Below are positions 51,800-60,100 of a stretch of DNA of 64,000 nt, in pieces; position 1 is the stretch's first letter; each line of letters starts with the position of its first letter. The notes beneath the pieces were generated by a model. It had not been told where the DNA came from and did no database searches. It saw only the letters and a program-made list of their open reading frames with translations. The DNA comes from Cryobacterium sp. PH31-L1 (GTDB lineage Bacteria; Actinomycetota; Actinomycetes; Actinomycetales; Microbacteriaceae). Where the stretch lies: contig NZ_JASISM010000007.1 of the NCBI RefSeq assembly GCF_030063145.1, positions 62,001 to 126,000 of the forward strand, written 5' to 3'. Made by a program: the position numbers and the translations under genes.

Positions 51800-52909
51800 C
51801 TACGACGCTCCGGTAGATCCAACGGCCCGCACCAGCGGCACCGATCGGGTCAGAGCGGATGCCGCGACACCGACCGGCACCGGCGTGTCAGCAAGGATTC
51901 GACGCACGATGTCGTCGATCACCGGACCGCTGTCCTGGTGGTGGTGGCCGAGCGCCCGGCTGGTGGGGACCAACCGATGGCCGAGAACGGCCACGGCGAG
52001 CGAGTCGATGTCGTCGGGCAGCACGTAGTCCCGACCGTTCAAGGCCGCCTGGGCCTTCGCCGCACGGATGAGTTGCAGGGTCGCGCGCGGGCTGGCCCCG
52101 AGACGCAGGTCGCGATCGTCGCGGGTGGCCCGCACCAGATTGACCGCATACTCCTTGACCGCACCGGAGGCGAAGACTCCTCGCGCCGTGAGCATCATGT
52201 CGCGCAGGGTCTCCCCCGACACCACGGCCGAGATCAGTGCGAGCGGGCTGTGCGTGTCGCGCGAGTCGAGCATCGCGAGCTCAGAGTCGGGGTCGGGGTA
52301 CCCCATGGAGATGCGGGCCATAAACCGGTCCCGCTGCGCTTCCGGAAGGGCGTACGTCCCTTCCATCTCGATCGGGTTCTGGGTGGCGATGACGGTGAAC
52401 GGCAGCGCCAGCGGGTAGGTGACGCCGTCGACGGTGACCTGGCGTTCCTCCATCGATTCCAGTAGCGCCGACTGGGTTTTCGGACTCGCCCGGTTGATCT
52501 CGTCACCGATGACGATGTTGGCGAACACCGGGCCTGGCTTGAATTCGAACCGACGCTCGGCCTGATTGAACACCGACACCCCGGTCACATCGGAGGGCAG
52601 CAGGTCGGGGGTGAACTGAATTCGCCCGACCGTGCAGTCCACTGAGCGGGCGAGAGCTTTGGCCAGCATGGTCTTGCCGACGCCGGGCACATCCTCGATC
52701 AGCAGGTGCCCCTCGGCCAGCAGAACGGTCAGGGCGATCTGCACGGCCTCGTGCTTACCATCGATGACCGTTTCGACGTTGCGCATGATCGCGCGCCCGG
52801 CTTCCTGCAGTTCGCTCAGGTCAACCATTGTGTCAGAGTCATTCGACGGAACCGACGCGAGTTCCGCCCTGCTTGAATCGGTGGAGGAGCGAGTCGGTTT
52901 GAGGTTCAT
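51800..52909 (-). CDS. moxR: MoxR-family AAA+ ATPase
   Basis: A 369-residue chaperone-like ATPase. Walker [17 protein letters not shown] (about 73-88), Walker [28 protein letters not shown] (about 131-157), sensor-1 [22 protein letters not shown]. The first 27 residues are a low-complexity extension. MoxR proteins remodel or activate partners with VWA domains. The start overlaps the coaD stop by four bases, so it is probably transcribed with coaD upstream and DUF58 and transglutaminase downstream. Confidence 0.92.
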   Translation of the reverse strand: MNLKPTRSSTDSSRAELASVPSNDSDTMVDLSELQEAGRAIMRNVETVIDGKHEAVQIALTVLLAEGHLLIEDVPGVGKTMLAKALARSVDCTVGRIQFTPDLLPSDVTGVSVFNQAERRFEFKPGPVFANIVIGDEINRASPKTQSALLESMEERQVTVDGVTYPLALPFTVIATQNPIEMEGTYALPEAQRDRFMARISMGYPDPDSELAMLDSRDTHSPLALISAVVSGETLRDMMLTARGVFASGAVKEYAVNLVRATRDDRDLRLGASPRATLQLIRAAKAQAALNGRDYVLPDDIDSLAVAVLGHRLVPTSRALGHHHQDSGPVIDDIVRRILADTPVPVGVAASALTRSVPLVRAVGSTGAS

Positions 52910-53394
52910 ACCCGCGAACGCTCCAGATATTCCGCCACGGCCCGAGGCACGTAGGGCGAGACATCGCCGCCGAGACCGGCCACCTGGCGTACCAAGGAGC
53001 TGGAGACGTGGGCGTTGGCCGGGTCGGGCAGTAGAAAGACCGTTTCTACCGCCGCCAGATTGCGATTCACGATCGCCATGGGCGTCTCGTAGGCCACGTC
53101 AACCTGCGAACGGATGCCCTTCACCAGAACGCTCGCACCGACATCCATGCAGTAGTCGACGAGCAGACCCATGCTCCAGCTGGCGACCACAATATTGGTC
53201 GGGAGCCCGGCTTCTCTGATGGCCTGTTCCAGCAGCGACACGCGCTGGCTGATCGGCAACAGGGCCGATTTGTCGGGGTTATGCACCACGAGCACATGGA
53301 GCTCGTCGAACAGGCCGGCCGCGCGATCGATCACGTCCAAGTGGCCCAGGGTGACGGGGTCAAATGATCCAGGGACAACGGCGATCCTGCGCAT
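52906..53394 (-). CDS. coaD: Phosphopantetheine adenylyltransferase
   Basis: Fourth step of coenzyme A synthesis. The 162 residues have [19 protein letters not shown] (the TxGH nucleotidyltransferase motif), [21 protein letters not shown] and [22 protein letters not shown] 53394 is preferred to GTG 53400 because TAGGGT lies exactly six bases upstream and the family begins at this Met. It follows recG by 65 bp. Confidence 0.95.
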   Translation of the reverse strand: MRRIAVVPGSFDPVTLGHLDVIDRAAGLFDELHVLVVHNPDKSALLPISQRVSLLEQAIREAGLPTNIVVASWSMGLLVDYCMDVGASVLVKGIRSQVDVAYETPMAIVNRNLAAVETVFLLPDPANAHVSSSLVRQVAGLGGDVSPYVPRAVAEYLERSRV

Positions 53395-53400
53395 GATCAC

Positions 53401-53406
53401 ACCCTA
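53401..53406 (-). promoter_or_regulatory. Leaderless -10 box (TAGGGT) of coaD
   Basis: Minus-strand TAGGGT ends six bases (GTGATC) before the ATG at 53394. Confidence 0.45.
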
Positions 53407-53459
53407 CTGCCAGACGCTGACGGAACGCTGCCCGATGCATCCGCTTTGCGTGGACATAA

Positions 53460-55712
53460 TCAGCCTTTGTTGAGCCAGCTGCGTTCGGAATCGTTCAGGC
53501 GGCGCGCGATCGCATCGCGCAGGGCCGCATTGGTACGGATGCCCGGATCGCCCGTCACCAGATGGAAGGCCGCCTGTCGCACCTCCGCGATCAGGTCACC
53601 GTCGACTGCGACCCGCAGGAAACGCAGTTTCGAGCCGTCACCCGATTGCAGATCGCCGAGCACGTTGCCTTCGCGGCGCAGGGCGAGGTCGAGCTCGGCG
53701 AGCGCAAAACCATCAAGCGTCGCGGCGACATCGCCGATGCGCTGGCGGGCCGGCGACCCAGTGCGGGAGGTGGTGACCAACAAGCACAACCCCGGCACGG
53801 GCCCGCGCCCGACGCGACCGCGCAACTGGTGCAGCTGAGATACGCCGAAACGATCGGCATCGAGCACCACCATGGCCGAGGCGTTCGGCACGTCGACACC
53901 CACCTCGATGACGGTCGTGGCCACGAGAACATCGATCTCACCGGCGGCAAACGACCGCATAATGGTGTCTTTCTCGTCGCTCGTCATACGCCCGTGCAGG
54001 GCCTCCAGACGATAGGGGGTGAGCGTCGGTACGCCGCGCATGCCTTCGAGGACCTCTTCCACATTGAACAGCGGGCCGGACTTCTCTCCGTGCGACGGTT
54101 CGATTCCGACCAGGTCAGCGGGGACTTCCTCAATTTCTGCCGGAGAAATCGCCGGACAGACCACGAAGCCCTGACGCCCGAGGGCGAGCTCCTGCGCCAG
54201 GCTCGCCCATACCCGCCCGAACAGGGCTCCGTTCTCGCCCATGGGCACCACGACACTGCGGATACCCTGGCGCCCGGAGGGCAGCATTCGAATGGTACTC
54301 ACGTCGAGGTCGCCGAACACTGTCATGGCGATCGTGCGCGGAATGGGCGTGGCCGTCATGACCAGTACGTGCGGCGGTTGCGCGCCCTTCAACCTCAGGG
54401 TTTCGCGCTGGTCGACGCCGAACCGGTGCTGTTCGTCGATGACGATCAAACCGAGGTCGAAGAACGTCACGGTGTCGCTGAGCAGGGCGTGGGTGCCGAT
54501 CACGATGCGCGACTGACCCGACACTGTGCGGAGCAGTGCCTTACGCTTCTGAGCGACCGGCAGCTTGCCGGTCAGTAGTGTCGGCATAAGTTCGGCCGCG
54601 AGGTCAGGGCCCAGAAGCGTCGTTATCGACCGCAGATGCTGTGCAGCCAGCACTTCGGTAGGTGCCAGCAACGCCGTCTGGCCCCCGCTGTCGGCCACGG
54701 CGAGCATGGCCCGCAGGGCAACAACGGTCTTGCCCGAACCGACCTCACCCTGAAGTAGCCGGTTCATGGGGCCAGACCGGGCCATGTCGCTGGCGATCTC
54801 GGCCGCACAGGTTTCCTGGTCGACCGTCAGTACGAACGGCAGGGTCGCGTCAAAGCGTTCGAGGTACCCGCCAGGGGTGGACACGCGCGGCCGGGTTCGG
54901 CGTTCCCGCGCGAGACTGTGCCGCTGCATGAGCGCGCACTGCAGTACCCAGGCCTCGGTGAACCGCAACGTCTCCTCCGCGGCCATCCACTGTTTTGGAT
55001 TGTCGGGGCTGTGAATCCAGCGGATGGCCTGAGTGTGGTCGAGCAGACCGTGTTCGATCCGCATGTCTTGGGGAACCGGGTCGGGCAGGTTACCCACGCG
55101 TTGCAGGACCTGGTCAATGAGGGTCTGCAGGGTCCAGCTCGGCGCAGCAGCGGTAGCCGAGTAGATCGGAATGAGCGGCTTGAGCATCAACTGCAGGGAG
55201 GGGTTTTCGCGTGCCTCGTCTTCTTCGGTTTCGAAGGTTTGATAGGTGGGGTTAGCCAGTTGGCTCCCCCCCTGGTAGTGGCGAACCTTGCCGGAAAAGC
55301 TGCCGCGCAAGCCGGGCCGAAGCTGCTTGAGGCGCCACTCCTGGCTGTTCTTTCCGAAAAACGTAAGCGTGAATTGACCCCCGCCGTCGGAAATGACCAC
55401 CTCGACGATCGTGCCGGGCCGCGATGACATGCGCTTCTCGTGTACAGAGATGATGTCGGCGATAACCGTGATGTTGGCGCCGGGCGTGAGCTGGTTGAGC
55501 GGCCGGAGCACCTCGCGGTCTGCGTAGTCGCGCGGGTAGTGGCTGAGCAGGTCATTGACGGTCAAAAACCCGAACGCCTTTGCGAGTGCTGTCGCTTTGA
55601 GTGCACCGAGGGCAGTTTTCAGGCTGCTGTCGGGCGTGAGGGGTGCAAGCTGGGGTGCGGGCAGGGAACCCTCGTTGAATTCGGGGCCACTGGCAGCACT
55701 CGAACCGGTCAT
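53460..55712 (-). CDS. recG: ATP-dependent DNA helicase RecG
   Basis: Fork-reversal and branch-migration helicase of 750 residues. The N-terminal wedge/OB region (about 40-230) precedes the helicase domains: LQGEVGSGKTVVALRAML (Walker A), LAPTEVLAAQHLRSI, IVIDEQHRFGVDQRE (DEQH box), VMTATPIPRTIAMTVFGDLDVS, and the C-terminal ATTVIEVGVDVPNASAMVVLDADRFG with HQLRGRVGRG. A leaderless -10 lies six bases before the ATG. It is divergent from rsmD with 50 bp between them. Confidence 0.96.
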   Translation of the reverse strand: MTGSSAASGPEFNEGSLPAPQLAPLTPDSSLKTALGALKATALAKAFGFLTVNDLLSHYPRDYADREVLRPLNQLTPGANITVIADIISVHEKRMSSRPGTIVEVVISDGGGQFTLTFFGKNSQEWRLKQLRPGLRGSFSGKVRHYQGGSQLANPTYQTFETEEDEARENPSLQLMLKPLIPIYSATAAAPSWTLQTLIDQVLQRVGNLPDPVPQDMRIEHGLLDHTQAIRWIHSPDNPKQWMAAEETLRFTEAWVLQCALMQRHSLARERRTRPRVSTPGGYLERFDATLPFVLTVDQETCAAEIASDMARSGPMNRLLQGEVGSGKTVVALRAMLAVADSGGQTALLAPTEVLAAQHLRSITTLLGPDLAAELMPTLLTGKLPVAQKRKALLRTVSGQSRIVIGTHALLSDTVTFFDLGLIVIDEQHRFGVDQRETLRLKGAQPPHVLVMTATPIPRTIAMTVFGDLDVSTIRMLPSGRQGIRSVVVPMGENGALFGRVWASLAQELALGRQGFVVCPAISPAEIEEVPADLVGIEPSHGEKSGPLFNVEEVLEGMRGVPTLTPYRLEALHGRMTSDEKDTIMRSFAAGEIDVLVATTVIEVGVDVPNASAMVVLDADRFGVSQLHQLRGRVGRGPVPGLCLLVTTSRTGSPARQRIGDVAATLDGFALAELDLALRREGNVLGDLQSGDGSKLRFLRVAVDGDLIAEVRQAAFHLVTGDPGIRTNAALRDAIARRLNDSERSWLNKG

Positions 55713-55718
55713 GGTTCC

Positions 55719-55724
55719 ATCGTA
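55719..55724 (-). promoter_or_regulatory. Leaderless -10 box (TACGAT) of recG
   Basis: Minus-strand TACGAT is followed by GGAACC and then the ATG at 55712. Confidence 0.45.
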
Positions 55725-55747
55725 AACCGGGCCTCTGACACGGCAGC

Positions 55748-55753
55748 TAGGCT
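55748..55753 (+). promoter_or_regulatory. -10 box (TAGGCT) of rsmD
   Basis: TAGGCT lies nine bases before the ATG at 55763 with no ribosome site; the transcript would have at most two or three leader bases. Confidence 0.4.
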
Positions 55754-55762
55754 CGATACGTT

Positions 55763-56338
55763 ATGACGCGAATTATTTCCGGGTTTGCCGGCTCCCTGAC
55801 TTTGGCGGTTCCGAAATCGGGCACCCGGCCGACCAGCGACCGGGTGCGCGAGGCCATCTTCTCGGCACTCGACTCTCGCGAAGCCTTGCACGGCGTGCGC
55901 GTTCTCGACCTGTACGCCGGATCGGGCGCTCTGGGACTCGAAGCAGCGAGCCGCGGGGCGCGAGTGGTGACGCTGGTCGAGAACAGTTACGGCGCGGCGG
56001 CCATGTGCCGCAAGAACGGCGAGGCCGTGCAGCGGTCAGCCCCGAAAGGTGCAGAACTGAAGATTACGGTGTCGTCACAGGCCGTGCAGTCGTTCCTGGC
56101 GGCCACCAAGGACGGCTTCGATGTCGTCTTCATCGACCCGCCGTATGACCTCACCGAGGTTGAGCTCGGGCACAATCTGAGTGCGTTGGCCCCGCTCCTG
56201 GCCGACGACGCGCTCGTGGTGCTGGAGCGCAGTTCCCGCTCGCCCGAGCCGGAATGGGGTCCCGGGCTCGAGCTCGATCGCCGCAAGGACTACGGCGACA
56301 CGACCGTCTGGTATGCCTCTCCACCTGAACTGAATTAG
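55763..56338 (+). CDS. rsmD: 16S rRNA (guanine966-N2)-methyltransferase
   Basis: Methylates G966 of 16S rRNA. The 191 residues have KSGTRPTSDRVREAIFSAL, the SAM-binding LDLYAGSGALGLEAASRGA (about 49-67) and the N-methyltransferase motif DVVFIDPPYDL (about 121-131). Convergent with thiL: the two stop codons overlap by four bases on opposite strands (56335-56338). Confidence 0.95.
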   Translation: MTRIISGFAGSLTLAVPKSGTRPTSDRVREAIFSALDSREALHGVRVLDLYAGSGALGLEAASRGARVVTLVENSYGAAAMCRKNGEAVQRSAPKGAELKITVSSQAVQSFLAATKDGFDVVFIDPPYDLTEVELGHNLSALAPLLADDALVVLERSSRSPEPEWGPGLELDRRKDYGDTTVWYASPPELN

Positions 56339-57369
56339 CCCGCCGCGCCGTCCCAGCCTCGATAAGGGTCCCAGCCGCCCTGATCGTGCGGGGCACCGTC
56401 GACGGTGATCATGCCCGCGTTCGAAGCGGATGCCGCCACAACCGTTCCGAGGCGCCGAAAGCCCGCCGGCAGAACGGCGTCCGGCGGGAAAGTTGCCAGC
56501 AGCCCGTGGTCTTCGCCGCCTCCAAGTGCGACCTCGATGCGGTCGCCCAGGCTCGCGGAGTCAAAATCGATGCCCACTCCGCTGGCACGCGCGATGCGCC
56601 CGGCGTCGATGGCGAGACCATCGGACAGGTCGAGCATGGCGGTTGCGCCGGCGAGGGCTGCGATCGGTCCGCTCGCAATCGGCGGCACGGGGGCGAGCTG
56701 AGCGGCCACTTCGGTAGGGTGCGCGAGCTTGAGCGCGTTGGCGCGGTCAATGTTGGGTACTCCGTTGGCGTCGACGCCCAAGCGAAACAGCAGCTCGAGA
56801 CCGCGACCGGCGTCGCCGAGCAGCCCGCAGAGCGATACAACGTCGCCGGGGCGCGCGCCCGAGCGCAATACGGGGGCACGGCCCTCCAAGTCGCCGAACG
56901 CCGTCACGGCCAGCGTGAGGGCGTCTGACGCGGACAGGTCGCCGCCGACCACCCCGCAGCCGGGCGCCAGCGCCTCGCAGCAGTCCCGCAGCCCGTCGGC
57001 GATGCCCTCGAGCACCGCCACGGGCGTCGACGGCGGCGCCGCAATCGCTACGACGAGGGCGGTCGGTCGGGCACCCATTGCCGCAACGTCGGAGAGGTTC
57101 GTGGCCGCGGCTTTCCAGCCGAGGTCATGCGGCGTCGACCAGGCCAGACGAAAATCCGGGCCCTGAATCATCATGTCGGTCGTCACCACGAAGCGTCCGT
57201 CGGGCGCTGCGATGACCGCAGCATCGTCACCCGGGCCGAGCAGTTGCGCGGCTGCGGTCGGCAGCCGCGGGAAGATTCGGCCGAGTACGGCGCCTTCGCT
57301 CAGGTCGGCGAGCGTTTCGGCGGCGGCGGTATGCGGGGCTGAACGCGGGGCATCCGCAGCGGTTGTCAT
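56335..57369 (-). CDS. thiL: Thiamine-monophosphate kinase
   Basis: Phosphorylates thiamine monophosphate to the active diphosphate. The 344 residues contain GPGDDAAVIAAPDGRFVVTTDMMIQGPDF (about 46-74, metal-binding aspartates), WKAAATNLSDVAAMGARP and LDLSDGLAIDAGRIA. The in-frame extension upstream to 57402 is rejected because ATG 57369 has a leaderless TACCGT box. It is divergent from the DUF3515 gene with only 24 bp between starts. Confidence 0.94.
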   Translation of the reverse strand: MTTAADAPRSAPHTAAAETLADLSEGAVLGRIFPRLPTAAAQLLGPGDDAAVIAAPDGRFVVTTDMMIQGPDFRLAWSTPHDLGWKAAATNLSDVAAMGARPTALVVAIAAPPSTPVAVLEGIADGLRDCCEALAPGCGVVGGDLSASDALTLAVTAFGDLEGRAPVLRSGARPGDVVSLCGLLGDAGRGLELLFRLGVDANGVPNIDRANALKLAHPTEVAAQLAPVPPIASGPIAALAGATAMLDLSDGLAIDAGRIARASGVGIDFDSASLGDRIEVALGGGEDHGLLATFPPDAVLPAGFRRLGTVVAASASNAGMITVDGAPHDQGGWDPYRGWDGAAG

Positions 57370-57376
57370 GTAAGAA

Positions 57377-57382
57377 ACGGTA
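57377..57382 (-). promoter_or_regulatory. Leaderless -10 box (TACCGT) of thiL, overlapping its neighbour's
   Basis: Minus-strand TACCGT is followed by seven bases and the thiL ATG at 57369. It shares bases 57381-57382 with the oppositely directed -10 box of the DUF3515 gene. Confidence 0.45.
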
Positions 57383-57386
57383 GCCT
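57381..57386 (+). promoter_or_regulatory. Leaderless -10 box (TAGCCT) of the DUF3515 gene
   Basis: TAGCCT ends seven bases before the ATG at 57394, with no ribosome site. It overlaps the thiL -10 box by two bases. Confidence 0.45.
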
Positions 57387-57393
57387 GAATACG

Positions 57394-57918
57394 ATGTCTC
57401 ACCCATTCCTGCTCCTGCGCTTCGCTCCCCGTCGTTCCGTCGCCATCGTCACCGCGCTCGCGGGCTCACTGCTGCTGGCCGGCTGCGCGGCCGCCGTGCC
57501 GCTCACCCCGGCCGCCGATGCCACCAACGTGGCCTGCGCCGACGTGATCGTGCACCTGCCGTCCACCGTCGCCGACCAGCCGTCACGCGAAACCAACGCC
57601 CAGGCGACCGGCGCCTGGGGCGACCCGGCAGCCGTACTGCTTCACTGTGGCGTGACGGTGCCCGGGCCCACGACCGAGCCCTGCCTGAACATCAACGGCA
57701 TCGACTGGATCGAAGATGACTCGGACGCCCCGACCTACCGGTACACGACCTACGGGCGCGACCCGGCCATCGAGGTCGTCATCGATTCCGAAGCGGTGAG
57801 CGGCTCGACGGCGCTGGTAGACGTGGCCAATGCGGTCGGGTATGTTCCGGCGACCGGCGCCTGTGTCGGCGCCGAAGACGTGCAGCTACCCACCGACGGG
57901 GCGACGACGGCGCCGTAG
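57394..57918 (+). CDS. DUF3515 family lipoprotein
   Basis: A 174-residue secreted protein with a basic N-terminus, a hydrophobic core and a lipobox SLLLAGC (lipidated Cys near 31). The mature part (CADVIVHLPSTVADQ, GDPAAVLLHCGVTVPGPTTEPCLNINGIDWIED) matches DUF3515, found beside ddl and thiL across actinobacteria, function unknown. Four or more cysteines in the mature part may form disulfides. It converges with ddl, 33 bp between stops. Confidence 0.85.
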   Translation: MSHPFLLLRFAPRRSVAIVTALAGSLLLAGCAAAVPLTPAADATNVACADVIVHLPSTVADQPSRETNAQATGAWGDPAAVLLHCGVTVPGPTTEPCLNINGIDWIEDDSDAPTYRYTTYGRDPAIEVVIDSEAVSGSTALVDVANAVGYVPATGACVGAEDVQLPTDGATTAP

Positions 57919-57951
57919 CCCCGTCTTATGAGGCCGCTCATGGCGATCGGG

Positions 57952-59049
57952 TCAGGAACCGTGGCGGGCGTGGGCGATGGCCACCGCGATGAGCTCGTGG
58001 ATCAGCTCGGGGTAGGTGTAGCCGCTGGCCAGCCAGCAGCTCGGGAACATCGAGATGCTCGTGAAGCCGGGCATGGTGTTGATCTCGTTGATCACCCAGC
58101 CCGCCTGCGTGAGAAAGAAGTCCACTCGGGCCAGGCCTGCGCCGCCGATGGCTTCGAACGCCCGAATCGCCAGCCGTTGTACCTCGGCCAGCTCCTCCGC
58201 CGACAAGAGAGCGGGGCAGACCAGGTCGACCCCCGGTGCGTCGAGGTATTTCGCGGCGAAGTCGTAGAAGTCACGGCCGGTTACGACGACCTCGCCGGCC
58301 ACTGAGGCGCGGGTCGGCTCCCCCGGGCGTCCCTGCAGCACTGCAATTTCGAGTTCGCGGCCGATGAGCCCGGATTCGATCAATACCTTGTTGTCTTGGG
58401 CGAGCCCCACCGTCATGGCCTCGGCCAGTTGCTCGGGCGTCGACACCCGACTGACGCCGACGCTCGACCCAGCACGCGCCGGCTTCACGAAGGCGGGCAG
58501 GCCGAGCTGTTCCAGGGCAGCGTAGCCCATCCCGGGCGCCTGCGCCCAGTCATCCGCTGTCAGGGTGCGCCACGGCGCCACCGGCAATGCCGCCTGCTGA
58601 AAGACGGTCTTGGCGAAGTGTTTGTCCATACCCAAAGCGGATGCCAGCACTCCCGACCCGACATACGGCAGGCCGAGCAGGTCGAGCATGCCCTGAATTG
58701 TGCCGTCCTCGCCGAACGGTCCATGCAAAATCGGGAATATGAGGTCGACCGAGCCGAGCGACCGCTCACCGGCGGCGTCGACGACGGTCAGTTCCCGGGT
58801 CGACCCGCTCTCGGGCCAGCGCACCCGGGTGCCGTTGTCGGCGACCACGGGCAGAGCTGAGGCGTTCAGGGCGAACTTGGCCGGGTCGTTGTCTTCCAGC
58901 ACAAACGCCCCGTCACGGGTGATTCCCACCGGAATGACCGTGTAACGATCAGGGTCGAGGGCTGCCAGCACTCCGCCCGCCGTTGCGCAGCTGATCGAGT
59001 GTTCGCTGGAACGCCCTCCAAAGAGAAGCACCACCGTGAGCTTGTCCAT
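57952..59049 (-). CDS. ddl: D-alanine--D-alanine ligase
   Basis: ATP-grasp ligase making the D-Ala-D-Ala end of peptidoglycan precursors. The 365 residues begin VVLLFGGRSSEHSISCATAGGVL, with HGPFGEDGTIQGMLDLLGLPYVGSGVLASALGMDK (about 108-142), FVKPARAGSSVGVSRV and the C-terminal RVDFFLTQAGWVINEINTMPGFTSISMFP (metal ligands). ATG 59049 has GAAAGGAC eight bases upstream. Its first 34 codons overlap the extended 3' end of gpsA in another frame. Confidence 0.95.
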   Translation of the reverse strand: MDKLTVVLLFGGRSSEHSISCATAGGVLAALDPDRYTVIPVGITRDGAFVLEDNDPAKFALNASALPVVADNGTRVRWPESGSTRELTVVDAAGERSLGSVDLIFPILHGPFGEDGTIQGMLDLLGLPYVGSGVLASALGMDKHFAKTVFQQAALPVAPWRTLTADDWAQAPGMGYAALEQLGLPAFVKPARAGSSVGVSRVSTPEQLAEAMTVGLAQDNKVLIESGLIGRELEIAVLQGRPGEPTRASVAGEVVVTGRDFYDFAAKYLDAPGVDLVCPALLSAEELAEVQRLAIRAFEAIGGAGLARVDFFLTQAGWVINEINTMPGFTSISMFPSCWLASGYTYPELIHELIAVAIAHARHGS

Positions 59050-60100
59050 CGTCAAGTGTCCTTTCGCCCTGCGGTTCGCCGGAGTCTGTTGTGAGGTGCG
59101 GCGCAATGTCGCGGGGGTTGAGTGTGCCGTCGAGCACCTGACGTACCTGTTCGACGATGGGCATGTCGACGCCCTTGGCGCGGGCAAGCTCGAGAACGGG
59201 CTTTACCGAGGCGAGGCCTTCGGTGGTCTGCTGCATCTGCTTGACGACGTCGTTGATGCTGTACCCCTGGCCGAGCAGCCGCCCGGCCGTGTTGTTGCGG
59301 GACAGCGGCGACTGGCAGGTGGCGATGAGGTCACCGAGACCAGCCAAGCCGGCCAGCGTCTCGGCCTGAGCGCCGTAGGCCACCGCGAAGTCGGTCATTT
59401 CGACCAGTCCACGGGTGATGATCGACGCCTTGGTGTTTTCGCCAAAGCCGACGCCGTCGACGATGCCGATGGCCACCGCGATGAGGTTCTTGAGCACGCC
59501 GCCGAATTCGGTGCCGATGACGTCGGTGTTGATGTAGGAACGAAAATAGCGGTTGGTCGCCAGTTTGGCCACGGCCTGCGCGGTCTCCAGGCTCACCGAG
59601 GAGACGACGGCCCCCGTGGGTTGTTCCTTGGCGATTTCGAGCGCGAGGTTCGGCCCGCTGATCGCGGCAATGCGAGCGGGGTCGATGTGCAGCACCTCTT
59701 CGATCACCGTGCTCATGCGCATACCGGTGGAGCGCTCGACGCCCTTCATGAGCGAGATGACGATCGCGTTCGCGGCCAGGTACGGTTCGACCTGTTTGAG
59801 GTTCTCCCGCAGGGACTGGCTGGGCACAGAGACGAAGACCATTTCGGCGCCGGCCAGTGCCAGGTCGAGGCGACTCGTGGCGCGCAGGCCCACCGGCAGG
59901 TTCACGCCGGGCAGGTAGTCGCTGTTGCGGCGGGCTTCGGAGATTTCTCGGGCCAACTCGGGGCGGCGGGCCCACAGAACGACGTCGGCGCCGCCATCCG
60001 TCAGAATCTTGGCGAAGGTGGTTCCCCAACTGCCAGCACCGAGAACGGCCACCCTGGTGCCTGGTTGGATCTTGGGCAGCTGGGGGGTTCTAGGCTTCAA
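58949..60100 (-). CDS. gpsA: Glycerol-3-phosphate dehydrogenase [NAD(P)+]
   Basis: Makes sn-glycerol 3-phosphate for phospholipids. Core motifs: VAVLGAGSWGTTFAKIL (about 17-33), SLMKGVERSTGMRMS, SGPNLALEIAKEQPTG, GTEFGGVLKNLIAVAIGIVDG (catalytic Lys) and TRGLVEMTDFAVAYGAQAETLAGLAGLGDLIATC. At 383 residues it is about 45 longer than usual: the last 33 residues are read from inside ddl, a 101-bp overlap. The start is TTG at 60100, 11 bases inside plsC; the ribosome site is weak. A lost stop or a frameshift near 59050 could explain the extension. Confidence 0.93.
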   Translation of the reverse strand: MKPRTPQLPKIQPGTRVAVLGAGSWGTTFAKILTDGGADVVLWARRPELAREISEARRNSDYLPGVNLPVGLRATSRLDLALAGAEMVFVSVPSQSLRENLKQVEPYLAANAIVISLMKGVERSTGMRMSTVIEEVLHIDPARIAAISGPNLALEIAKEQPTGAVVSSVSLETAQAVAKLATNRYFRSYINTDVIGTEFGGVLKNLIAVAIGIVDGVGFGENTKASIITRGLVEMTDFAVAYGAQAETLAGLAGLGDLIATCQSPLSRNNTAGRLLGQGYSINDVVKQMQQTTEGLASVKPVLELARAKGVDMPIVEQVRQVLDGTLNPRDIAPHLTTDSGEPQGERTLDDGQAHGGASLWRAFQRTLDQLRNGGRSAGSPRP

